This document shows positions 23,231 to 29,169 of a DNA stretch of 29,169 nt, one piece after another (within the stretch, counting starts at the first letter, position 1; each line of letters begins with the position of its first letter). This DNA is from a virus. The stretch lies in the IMG/VR virus record IMGVR_UViG_3300045003_000248, positions 1 through 29,169 of that record. One strand, given 5' to 3'. A model generated the notes under the pieces. The model had not been told where the DNA came from and did no database searches. It saw only the letters and a program-made list of their open reading frames with translations. The position numbers and the translations under genes were made by a program.

Positions 23231-23245
23231 GAACAGAATGAGAAC
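23231..23245 (-). promoter_or_regulatory. LexA (SOS) box, perfect direct repeat
   Basis: The plus strand reads GAAC-AGAATGA-GAAC (GTTC-N7-GTTC on the minus strand). It lies 68 bases upstream of the 162-aa gene, the same distance as the box at 9162 from its gene. The flanking ATCAAGAACA is also shared with that box. Confidence 0.7.
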
Positions 23246-23279
23246 TCGGAAGCGAGCCGCCACCCCTGCGACCCTGGCG

Positions 23280-23316
23280 TTTCCTGAATCCGCGGTGATT
23301 TGTCGGCCGACGCAAG
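23280..23316 (+). repeat. Dispersed intergenic repeat, copy C
   Basis: A 37-base element matching copy B at 32 positions, in the same orientation, just after the stop of the 48-aa membrane gene. Copies B and C flank the 162-aa gene with its LexA box. No target-site duplication was noticed. Confidence 0.65.
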
Positions 23317-23322
23317 GCCCGG

Positions 23323-23469
23323 TCAGCCGCGCCTTCGGCGAAAGGCCAGCGGCCCCACCAGGATCAACGGCAGGCCGAAGAAGAGCATCCGGCCGCCGCT
23401 CAGATAATAGAGCCCGACGCTGAGCGCGACCGCCGCGGCCAGGACGACGAGGAAGATCAGGAGGCGCAT
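23323..23469 (-). CDS. 48-aa membrane protein coupled to the MFS transporter
   Basis: A 48-aa protein too short for most gene finders. It has two hydrophobic stretches (residues 3-24 and 28-43) separated by SGGR, and a basic RRRR tail. This pattern fits one or two inner-membrane helices with the C-terminus in the cytoplasm. The ribosome site GAGGAG lies inside the end of the transporter gene, nine bases before ATG 23469, and the genes are six bases apart, so translation is probably coupled. It may assist or regulate the transporter; this is inference. Confidence 0.65.
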   Translation of the reverse strand: MRLLIFLVVLAAAVALSVGLYYLSGGRMLFFGLPLILVGPLAFRRRRG

Positions 23470-23475
23470 CCCAAC

Positions 23476-24720
23476 CTACTCCTCGCACCCCTTCCCCGTT
23501 CCCGCCGCAACGAACGACGCCCCCTTCGCCTCGGGGCCGAGCGCGGTGACGATCGCCAGCAGCACCGCCACCACGCCGCAGACGATCGCCAGCGCCAGGC
23601 CGAAGTTGTTGCCGTGGGCCTCGGCGATGCGCGCCTGGATGAAGGCGTTGCCGGCGGCGAACAGGTTGCCGAGCTGGTAGGCGAAGCCCGGGAGGGTGCC
23701 GCGCGCCTCCGGCGGCGACAGCTCGTTCAGGTGCGCCGGCACCACGCCCCAAGCGCCCTGCACCGCCACCTGGATCAGGAAGGCGCCGAGCGCCAGTACG
23801 GCCGGGGCGCTGGCTAGGCTCCACAGCGGAATGATCGGCAGCGCCAGCAGCGAGGCGATGATGATCGCGCGCCTGCGGCCGATCTTCTCCGACAGCGGCC
23901 CGAAGATCACCCCGCCCGCGACCGCGCCCAGGTTCAGCACCACGGTCAGGGTCGTGACCAGCCAGGGCGGGAAGCCGTGCTGCACGCGCAGGAAGGTCGG
24001 ATAAAGGTCCTGGGTGCCATGGCTGAAGTAATTGAAGCAGGTCATCAGCACGACGAGATAGATCAGCCGCTTGCCCTGCCCCTTCAGCGCCCGGCGCAGG
24101 CTTGGGGTCTTGTCGCCGGCGGCGCGCTGGGCTTCCCAGGCCGGGCTCTCCTTCACGTGCCGGCGCACGAACAGGATGACCAGCGCCGGCGCGACCCCCA
24201 GCGCCATCATCCCGCGCCAGCCGATCGCGGGCAGCAGCAGGTTGGCGAGCGCGGCCAGGAAGTAGCCGAAGGGATAGCCCTCCTGCAGGATGCCGGAGAC
24301 CACGCCGCGGCTCGACGGCGGCACGGTCTCGAGCGCCAGCGAGGCGCCGATGCCCCACTCCCCGCCCATGGCGACGCCGAACAGGAAGCGCAGGACAAGT
24401 AAGACCGTCAGATTTGGCGAGAACGCCGACGCCAGCGCCAGTGCCGAATAGATGAGCACGTCGGCCATCAGCACCGGCCGCCGGCCATAGCGGTCGGCGA
24501 GCCGGCCGAACAGGAACGCCCCGATCGGCCGGGCGACGAGCGTCAGCGTCAGCGCCAGGCTGACCTCGGCCACCGACGCCTTGAAGTCAGCGGCGATGTC
24601 CTTGATCACGAAAGTCAGCAGAAAGTAGTCGAAAGCGTCGAGCGCCCATCCCAGGAAGCTCGCCACGAACGCCGAACGCTGGTTTTTGTCTAGCGCGCGC
24701 AGCTCATCGACGATCACCAT
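23476..24720 (-). CDS. MFS transporter, sialate/carboxylate:H+ symporter type
   Basis: A 414-aa protein, the typical length for a twelve-helix major facilitator. TM1 carries GWALDAFDYFLLTF (24-37), with the two acidic residues common in SHS/AAHS-type proton symporters. The loop signature GRLADRYGRRP (72-82) is exact motif A. A second signature-like loop, GPLSEKIGRRRAI, follows TM8. GGEWGIGASLALE in TM4-TM5 is shared with lactate, pyruvate and aromatic-acid carriers. It would import an organic acid with protons across the inner membrane. The substrate cannot be fixed from sequence. This looks like host DNA. Confidence 0.85.
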   Translation of the reverse strand: MVIVDELRALDKNQRSAFVASFLGWALDAFDYFLLTFVIKDIAADFKASVAEVSLALTLTLVARPIGAFLFGRLADRYGRRPVLMADVLIYSALALASAFSPNLTVLLVLRFLFGVAMGGEWGIGASLALETVPPSSRGVVSGILQEGYPFGYFLAALANLLLPAIGWRGMMALGVAPALVILFVRRHVKESPAWEAQRAAGDKTPSLRRALKGQGKRLIYLVVLMTCFNYFSHGTQDLYPTFLRVQHGFPPWLVTTLTVVLNLGAVAGGVIFGPLSEKIGRRRAIIIASLLALPIIPLWSLASAPAVLALGAFLIQVAVQGAWGVVPAHLNELSPPEARGTLPGFAYQLGNLFAAGNAFIQARIAEAHGNNFGLALAIVCGVVAVLLAIVTALGPEAKGASFVAAGTGKGCEE

Positions 24721-24932
24721 CCGCCTGTCTCACCTCGGATCTCGCCCGCGCCCCACGCGCAGGTCCCGGGCGCGGTCATCCGGCAGCCGCAACCTGCCGA
24801 CCGGCGACGAGGTCTCAGAGCCTGCTGGCGCCCCAGGGTGTCATACGGCCAACGACCAGGGGCCGCCAGCCTCCGGGCCTTGCAGGAGACAGGTCGGTGG
24901 TGACGCGCGCCGACTGCCGAGGCGGGACGGCG

Positions 24933-25127
24933 CTAGTGCAGCGGCGTCGCCGGGTGAGCCGCGCCGACCTCCGGGAACGCGGCGACCGGCCCGAACCCCG
25001 CGAGATCCAGGGTCTCGACGATCTGCTCCAGAGCTTCGGCGAGCGTGATCGGAGAGTTCTCAGATGAGGCGATGGTCACCACGCGCTGGATCTGCTTGAG
25101 CGCGGTCTCGCAATGGGTCTCGGTCAT
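24933..25127 (-). CDS. Possible small helical protein downstream of response regulator
   Basis: A 64-aa frame from ATG 25127 with a Gln/Ala/Glu-rich helical middle (TLAEALEQIVETLDLAG, about 28-44) and a short ALKQIQRVV segment. It follows the response regulator by 124 bases on the same strand. The ribosome site is poor and the frame continues open upstream, so it could be a chance ORF in GC-rich DNA. The region 24721-24932 between it and the transporter contains no recognisable gene. Confidence 0.4.
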   Translation of the reverse strand: MTETHCETALKQIQRVVTIASSENSPITLAEALEQIVETLDLAGFGPVAAFPEVGAAHPATPLH

Positions 25128-25251
25128 TTGGTCAACCGGCTGTTCGGGAAGATCAGTGCAAACGACCTGCAAAGAAGAGGGTTGCGCGGCCAAGCCGCCG
25201 CGCAGAGCCAAAATCACTCCGTTACGCCAGGACCGCCAGCCGAGCTTCCAC

Positions 25252-25698
25252 TCAGCGGGCGGCCGAGGCGGCCGAGGCCTGGTCACCGTCTCCGGCGCGC
25301 ACGCTCGAAGGCAGCAGTTGCAGCAGCATCTCACAAAGCGGGCGCAAGGTGACAGGTTTCGGCACGAAGCCGTCAAACCCGAGCTCGCGATACTGGGCCG
25401 CGTCGCGCGTCAGGTCGGCGGTCAGCGCCACCACGGGCGCGCCGCGGTTCGGCCCTTTCAGCTGGCGCAGCTCGCGCAGCACGTCGAAGCCGCTCATTTG
25501 CGGCATATGGATGTCGGTGAAGACGATGTGGAACGGCTCCCGCGCCAGTAGATCGAGGCCGTCCGCGGGCGAATTGCAGCAGGTGACGCCGATGTCCAGG
25601 GCCTCCAGCATCGCCGCCACGACCATGAGATTCACGTCGTTGTCGTCGATATAGAGAACACGTGGAGCGGCGCGCTGATCGCGTGCGCTCGGAAACAT
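25252..25698 (-). CDS. Single-domain response regulator (CheY-like)
   Basis: A 148-aa receiver domain. Asp18/Asp19 (YIDDND) form the acidic pocket, Asp62 (FTDIHMPQMSG) is the phosphate acceptor, Thr93 (ALTA) and Lys114 (VPKPV) complete the switch. After about residue 130 there is only a short Ser/Ala-rich tail, with no DNA-binding or enzymatic output. It would receive phosphate from a hybrid histidine kinase or phosphotransfer protein and act by protein binding. The SPADGLDLLAREPFHIVFTD layout resembles receiver domains detached from hybrid kinases. No kinase gene is in view. Confidence 0.88.
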   Translation of the reverse strand: MFPSARDQRAAPRVLYIDDNDVNLMVVAAMLEALDIGVTCCNSPADGLDLLAREPFHIVFTDIHMPQMSGFDVLRELRQLKGPNRGAPVVALTADLTRDAAQYRELGFDGFVPKPVTLRPLCEMLLQLLPSSVRAGDGDQASAASAAR

Positions 25699-25760
25699 GC
25701 CTCAGGCCCCCACCCGCAACACGGATATTGACCTTATTTCGACATGCACGTGCTTAATAC

Positions 25761-25789
25761 GTTACAAACGGAGCGCGCACGGTTGTAAA
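25761..25789 (-). promoter_or_regulatory. Candidate housekeeping promoter of the response regulator
   Basis: On the minus strand TTTACA (-35) and TGTAAC (-10) are separated by 17 bases, about 60 bases before the response-regulator start. Five and four of six bases match the sigma-70 consensus. It lies in an AT-rich patch unlike the rest of the region. Confidence 0.45.
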
Positions 25790-25987
25790 ATATAGCGCCC
25801 AAGTTGAGCCTTGCGACCCATTTTGGGCGCCACACGAACATCGCCGCAGCGTGCCGCGGCCGCGGCAAGATCACTTTGATCGTGCGCGGCAGCCCGCCGG
25901 CGCGCCGGCTGCCGCTGCCCGCGCCCGGCGTTAGCCTCCATGCAACCGGGCGCCGCGCCGACAGCGCCGCGCCGCGCGAGGTGGTCG

Positions 25988-26485
25988 ATGCAGGAGCGAC
26001 GTCCGTTCTCCGGTCCGGTGTCCACGGCGGCGGCCGGACTCTCGCTGTTGGCGCTGTCGATCGGAAGCTTCACGTCCGGGCTGACCCGCGAGATGCGGAT
26101 GTGGCGCGCGGACGCCACGCCGCCGCCGGCCGCCGCAGCGGCCAAACCGCCGCCGGCCCCGCCTTCCACGCCTGGCTCGCGCGCCGACATGGCGGCCCTT
26201 GAAGCCCCGCAGACCGCGCCGCCGGCGCCCGCACCACCGCCGCGTCACCACCGCCGCGCGCCACCGGTCCTGCCCAACCTTCCGCCGATCGGCGCACCTT
26301 CCGACGAGACCGCGCCGGCGGCGGCCGCCGCCGACGAAGCGCCCCCGAATACGGGGCCGCCGGAGGCCACGGCGGCGGACGCGCAGGCGGCCGACGCCGA
26401 CGCCCAGGTTGCGCCGGGCCAGCCGCCGGTGGAGCAGCCGCCCGCCAGCCCGCCGCCGAGCGCCGATCCGGCGTCACCGCCCTGA
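25988..26485 (+). CDS. Membrane-anchored Pro/Ala-rich protein
   Basis: A 165-aa protein from ATG 25988, supported by GAGG six bases upstream. Residues about 11-31 form one membrane segment or uncleaved signal (STAAAGLSLLALSIGSF), followed by a short linker and about 120 residues of Pro/Ala-rich low-complexity sequence. This resembles periplasm-spanning linkers of envelope proteins. It overlaps the end of the convergent 211-aa gene by 12 bases. The long Pro-rich tail could partly reflect GC-driven sequence, so the call is moderate. Confidence 0.55.
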   Translation: MQERRPFSGPVSTAAAGLSLLALSIGSFTSGLTREMRMWRADATPPPAAAAAKPPPAPPSTPGSRADMAALEAPQTAPPAPAPPPRHHRRAPPVLPNLPPIGAPSDETAPAAAAADEAPPNTGPPEATAADAQAADADAQVAPGQPPVEQPPASPPPSADPASPP

Positions 26486-27109
26486 GATGGCCGCCAGGCG
26501 CGGCCGCGGCCGGATCGCCGCGAGCGTCGCGAGGCCGCTGACCAACAGCCGGTGCTTGCGCTCCCACGGGGTGCCGAAGCGGCCGGCGCAGCGCTGCACC
26601 ACCCACTGCGGCCATGAGCCGAGGCAAAAGCAGAGAAACACCTCGCTCTGCTCGGCCGCGGTCATCGCCCGGCTGAGGCTGTTGTAGCGCGCCCGCGCCT
26701 CCGCTTGCTCCGCCTCGGTGGGCGGACCGCTCGCGGCCTCGCGCGAGAACACCGTGTCGAAGGCCGCGGCGATTTCCGCATCCGACATCTCGCCGACCCG
26801 CCGCAGATCACGGCTTGCGGACTCGGCGCTCTCGGTCAGGCCGGGGGCGCGCCGCTGCGGGTGAGTGCGGCGCCAAAGACTCGCGTAAGCCACGCCCGCG
26901 CGGTGCTGCGGCTCCGAGATCCACCCCCGGGCGAGCGCCAGCGTCATCGGGTCCTCAGCGTCGGCCAGGGTTGCGCCAGGCGCCGCGCCCAGCATCGCGC
27001 GGCGCAGTTCAACCACCTTGGCGTTCGGCTCGACCTTCTGCACCAGCTGACCGGAGGGATGGCGCGGGCCCGGCTTGCGCGGACGGCCGCCCTTGCATCG
27101 GTGCGACAT
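26474..27109 (-). CDS. AT-hook-bearing phage-type hypothetical protein
   Basis: A 211-aa protein from ATG 27109. The N-terminus GGRPRKPGPRHPSG (residues 7-20) contains a GRP core flanked by basic residues, like an AT-hook. Helical blocks follow: DPMTLALARGWISEPQHRAGVAYASLWR (read in two parts, about 53-80) and a SRAMTAAEQSEVFLCFCLGSWPQWV region (about 143-167). Such proteins occur in Caulobacterales prophages and phages beside regulators, but their role is unknown. A minor-groove DNA contact is suggested by the hook only. It follows the GcrA-like gene on the same strand. Confidence 0.65.
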   Translation of the reverse strand: MSHRCKGGRPRKPGPRHPSGQLVQKVEPNAKVVELRRAMLGAAPGATLADAEDPMTLALARGWISEPQHRAGVAYASLWRRTHPQRRAPGLTESAESASRDLRRVGEMSDAEIAAAFDTVFSREAASGPPTEAEQAEARARYNSLSRAMTAAEQSEVFLCFCLGSWPQWVVQRCAGRFGTPWERKHRLLVSGLATLAAIRPRPRLAAISGR

Positions 27110-27150
27110 GCGAGACTCCTTCTCAGTGAATACTTTGAAACGACGACCGC

Positions 27151-27696
27151 CTAGGCGGCCCAGCGCTCGGCGGCGTCCTCGCCGCGCCGCGCCCCGGCCG
27201 CAGTCGCCGGCCAGGCCGGGGTCCGGAAGACGATCGCGTGGTGCGCCGCGCAGTAGGCGCTCCGCGGCCGCACGCGGGCGCAGCACGACAGGAGCGCCGC
27301 GCCGTCGCCGCCGACCGGGAATGCGCACTCGCCGAAGTCGCGCGTCAGCCACGGCCGTGGCGCGGTCGCCGCAAGCGGGGCGAACACCGCCTCGCGCCAG
27401 GGCGAGCGCGGTGGCGTCGGCGGCGTCGGCGGCGAGGCGGCGGCCTGAGCCGGCGCCGCCGCCGGGCGAAATAGCGGCGCGGCCGCGGTCGGCGCCGACG
27501 CCCACGCCCGGGTCGGACCGTCGAAGCGCCGCGGCGGCGCCGCCGGCAGGCGGCTGCCGAGCAGGTCCAGGCGATGCAGCTTGCCCAGCACCGCGCTGCG
27601 GCTGACGTCGCCAAGCGCCTTGGCGATGCCGCTCGCTGAGACGCCTTCCGCCCACAGGCGGGTCAGAAGCTTGGTGCGCGCGTCGGTCCAGGTCAT
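27151..27696 (-). CDS. gcrA: GcrA-family transcription regulator
   Basis: A 181-aa protein. Residues 1-46 (MTWTDARTKLLTRLW, EGVSASGIAKALG, SRSAVLGKLHRL) match the GcrA DNA-binding helix-turn-helix. An Ala/Pro-rich linker follows, then the C-terminal cysteine/His module (DFGECAFPVGG, about 116-126, and RSAYCAAHHA, about 144-153) that in GcrA contacts sigma-70. GcrA stimulates promoters methylated at GANTC by CcrM. The linker is unusual in composition and this may be a prophage homologue rather than the cell-cycle copy. The symbol marks the family, not orthology. Confidence 0.82.
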   Translation of the reverse strand: MTWTDARTKLLTRLWAEGVSASGIAKALGDVSRSAVLGKLHRLDLLGSRLPAAPPRRFDGPTRAWASAPTAAAPLFRPAAAPAQAAASPPTPPTPPRSPWREAVFAPLAATAPRPWLTRDFGECAFPVGGDGAALLSCCARVRPRSAYCAAHHAIVFRTPAWPATAAGARRGEDAAERWAA

Positions 27697-27767
27697 GGCA
27701 GGCTCCGATGAAGACGGCGGCTGGGGCGCCGCGCCGGCTCCTCGCGAGCGCGGCGGTAACCCTTCCC

Positions 27768-27782
27768 GTTCGATTTCTGTTC
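27768..27782 (+). promoter_or_regulatory. LexA (SOS) box, perfect direct repeat
   Basis: GTTC-GATTTCT-GTTC lies in the 111-base divergent region, 26 bases before the plus-strand 91-aa gene and 72 bases before the minus-strand GcrA-like gene. Its orientation fits the plus-strand gene, but either or both could be LexA-controlled. Confidence 0.7.
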
Positions 27783-27807
27783 ACCTTGGCGAGGAAATGC
27801 TGGGCGG

Positions 27808-28083
27808 ATGGACGACGCCCAGCGGAATACGGCTGCGCTGCGGATGCTGGCGTTCGCCGAGATCGCGACGCTGCCGCGCCGGCGAAGGGCGGCGCGCGTC
27901 TGCCGGGCGACCCTCTCAAGGGCGCGCGATTTCCTGATGCATGCGCCGGCGCGCGACGCCCTGATGGGGACCGCGATCAGCGCCGCGGAGTTCGAGTCTC
28001 TGCGCGGTCCTGCGCTGGCCGAGCTGCGCGCCCGCTGCCGCGCCTGCGGACTCTGCGCCGCGACAGGACTCACTCCGCCGTGA
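27808..28083 (+). CDS. Small CxxCxxC protein behind a LexA box
   Basis: A 91-aa, Arg/Ala-rich helical protein. Near the C-terminus Cys77, Cys80 and Cys83 form C-x2-C-x2-C (CRACGLC), a possible metal or iron-sulfur site; an additional Cys lies at 32. It recalls the small DUF6455-type proteins of alphaproteobacteria, though I am not certain of this family. Its proximity to a perfect LexA operator suggests SOS-induced expression. No strong ribosome site is visible, so a leader effect or a different start is possible. Confidence 0.6.
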   Translation: MDDAQRNTAALRMLAFAEIATLPRRRRAARVCRATLSRARDFLMHAPARDALMGTAISAAEFESLRGPALAELRARCRACGLCAATGLTPP

Positions 28084-28101
28084 TTTGCCAGCTGATTGAC
28101 A
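28079..28101 (+). promoter_or_regulatory. Partial repeat copy D with a TTGACA element
   Basis: CGTGATTTGCCAGC matches the core of repeats A-C, and the next bases contain a consensus -35 hexamer TTGACA (28096-28101). A TATACG lies 22 bases further on, too far for a standard promoter, and GAGTC (a GANTC site) lies between. It may be part of the promoter of the 85-aa gene; the -10 is unresolved. Confidence 0.4.
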
Positions 28102-28164
28102 AAGCTCGGCAATCGAGTCGCCATATACGCGTGGAGATCGTAGACCACACGGAGAGGTCGAGTC

Positions 28165-28422
28165 ATGACCCCAGATTCGTGGGAGATCGCCCGGCGCCGC
28201 TGCGCGGCGCGGATCCGCGCCGAACTCTTCTCGTATCGGCCCCCGCGTCCGCTCGCCCTGCGTGACGAACTGCGGCTGCGCGGCATGGCCGCGCGCTGCG
28301 CCACCTGCCGGGCCTGCCCGGCGACCGTCCGCATCCTCGCCGCCATGGCGCCTGCTGCGTCCGGAACTGACGTCGTCGCCACCGACGCTCCGGTCCGGCA
28401 GGTGCTGAGGCTTGCGAGCTGA
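28165..28422 (+). CDS. Small CxxCxxC protein upstream of the repressor
   Basis: An 85-aa protein with GGAGAGG before ATG 28165. It is Arg-rich with Cys45, Cys48 and Cys51 in C-x2-C-x2-C (CATCRAC), the same spacing as the preceding small gene. Amphipathic basic helices flank the cluster, so a small DNA- or protein-binding metal protein is possible. A GAGTC site ends three bases before the ATG region (28160-28164), where CcrM methylation could matter. The family is unknown. It is followed by the repressor operator region. Confidence 0.62.
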   Translation: MTPDSWEIARRRCAARIRAELFSYRPPRPLALRDELRLRGMAARCATCRACPATVRILAAMAPAASGTDVVATDAPVRQVLRLAS

Positions 28423-28437
28423 GCGGGCATGGATGGA

Positions 28438-28454
28438 CGGTATGTTTGATACCG
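28438..28454. promoter_or_regulatory. Repressor operator 1 (perfect dyad)
   Basis: CGGTAT-GTTTG-ATACCG is a 17-base perfect dyad with six-base arms. It lies about 60 bases before the repressor gene. A second copy follows 19 bases later, an arrangement typical of autoregulated phage repressors. Confidence 0.72.
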
Positions 28455-28472
28455 TTTTCGAGTCAAGCGATT

Positions 28473-28489
28473 TGGTAGTTTTAATACCG
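28473..28489. promoter_or_regulatory. Repressor operator 2
   Basis: TGGTAGTTTTAATACCG matches operator 1 with the arms GGTA/TACC intact. Its AT-rich centre (TTTAAT) may double as the -10 of the repressor promoter. A half-site, GGTATGTTT (28498-28506), lies just before the start codon. Confidence 0.65.
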
Positions 28490-28512
28490 TCCTCCATGGT
28501 ATGTTTCCCGCC

Positions 28513-29169
28513 ATGGATGGACGTCACGACCGGTTGCGGCAGGCGCGCATCGCCGCGGGCTTCGAGCGCGCGAGCGATGCCGCGGCGCGCTTCGGCTGGA
28601 ACGAGAACACCTACAAGTCGAACGAGAACGGCAACGCGCCCTTCTCCTTCCGCAAGGCCAAGGAATACGCCGAGGCGTTCGGCGTGCGCGCCGAGTGGCT
28701 CTACGACGAGACCGGCCCAATGCAGCTTGCGGCCGAGCCGATGGTGCGGATCATCGGCCGCGTCGGCGCCGACACGGAGGGCACGGTGATCCAGACCACC
28801 GGCCAGGAGGGATACGATACCGCCCCCGTTCCGCCCGGCGGCACCTCCGCGGCGGTGGCGCTGGAGGTGGTCGGCCACTCGATGCGAGCCATCGCCGAGG
28901 ACGGTTCGCTCATCTATTTCGAGGATCAGCGCAATCCGCCGACGCCCGACATGCTGGGCTATTACTGCATCGTCGAGACCGAGGACGGTCGGGTGCTGTT
29001 CAAGCGCCTGCTCCGCGGCTCCTCGCCGGGCCTCTACATGCTGGAGAGCCAGGTGGGCCCGCCGATCGAGGACGTCCGCCTGCGCTGGGCCGCCGAGCCC
29101 ACCGCCATCATCCCCCCCAAGCAGGCCCGCCGCATTATTCGCCGCGCGGGCGAGCGGCAGGTCGCCTAA
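28513..29169 (+). CDS. Phage-type XRE/S24 repressor
   Basis: A 218-aa protein. Residues about 5-60 form an XRE helix-turn-helix (LRQARIAAGFERASDAAARF, then WNENTYKSNENG). The C-terminal S24 domain has nucleophile Ser123 (GHSMR) and Lys164 (FKRLL). It would hold lytic genes off by binding the dyad operators upstream. The expected self-cleavage dipeptide Ala-Gly is not obvious; the equivalent region reads GRVGADTEG (82-90). ATG 28513 is favoured over 28501 because it begins the conserved part, but neither has a ribosome site. The gene ends exactly at the window edge. Confidence 0.85.
   Translation: MDGRHDRLRQARIAAGFERASDAAARFGWNENTYKSNENGNAPFSFRKAKEYAEAFGVRAEWLYDETGPMQLAAEPMVRIIGRVGADTEGTVIQTTGQEGYDTAPVPPGGTSAAVALEVVGHSMRAIAEDGSLIYFEDQRNPPTPDMLGYYCIVETEDGRVLFKRLLRGSSPGLYMLESQVGPPIEDVRLRWAAEPTAIIPPKQARRIIRRAGERQVA

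Noticed and set aside
23102-24358. Second minus-strand frame of 418 codons
   Set aside because: Overlaps the MFS transporter in another frame and shows only Arg/Gly/Pro-rich sequence.
28096-28129. Consensus sigma-70 promoter TTGACA...TATACG
   Set aside because: The spacer is 22 bases, well beyond the usual 16-19; retained only as a partial element.
1-29169. tRNA genes or tRNA-associated att site
   Set aside because: No T-loop/anticodon arrangement or cloverleaf was seen on either strand by eye.

Overview
The window is very GC-rich DNA that looks like an alphaproteobacterium, most likely Caulobacterales (Caulobacter/Phenylobacterium-like). The grounds are a GcrA-family regulator, GANTC (CcrM-type) sites in upstream regions, and direct-repeat LexA boxes of the alphaproteobacterial form GTTC-N7-GTTC. 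The genus is an inference. I found no rRNA, tRNA, CRISPR array, integrase, transposase or insertion sequence.

Positions 1-21852 are the structural half of a tailed prophage, read leftward on the minus strand as one long operon. From right to left it carries: a 61-aa protein, small and large terminase subunits, a spike-base-like protein, the portal, and a 94-aa protein. Next comes an unusual 5-kb cassette of peptidoglycan-active and exported proteins (positions 12452-17064), then the scaffold and the DUF5309/SU10-type major capsid protein. After that come a Cys-rich mosaic protein with three small paralogues, the connector/adaptor genes, tail fibres, a TPR-glycosyltransferase, a large tail protein, an internal or tail-tip protein and a holin-like protein cut near the window edge. 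Many junctions are 4-bp ATGA/GTGA overlaps. The gene content suggests a short-tailed (podovirus-like) phage; there is no tape-measure gene in view.

The most unusual feature is a common N-terminal module (core GLFGSGYxAxMAxxAP) on three different virion-type proteins. One carries a GH24 lysozyme, one an SLT-like transglycosylase, and one a cysteine module resembling those at the ends of Rhs-type toxins. A second copy of the SLT domain carries a signal peptide instead. Perfect LexA boxes lie in front of the small paralogues after the capsid, in front of a gene at 22675-23163, and between the GcrA-like gene and a small plus-strand gene. Two degenerate boxes lie in front of cassette genes. This suggests DNA-damage control of several separate promoters.

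Positions 21956-27109 look largely chromosomal or mixed. They hold an exported protein with a strong terminator, an unknown 162-aa protein, an MFS transporter of the sialate/carboxylate:H+ symporter type coupled to a 48-aa membrane protein, a single-domain response regulator, a proline-rich anchored protein and an AT-hook-bearing unknown. Positions 27151-29169 hold a GcrA-family regulator, two small CxxCxxC proteins and an XRE/S24 repressor with dyad operators. They may be a prophage immunity/early region, possibly of the same element, but no attachment site was identified.
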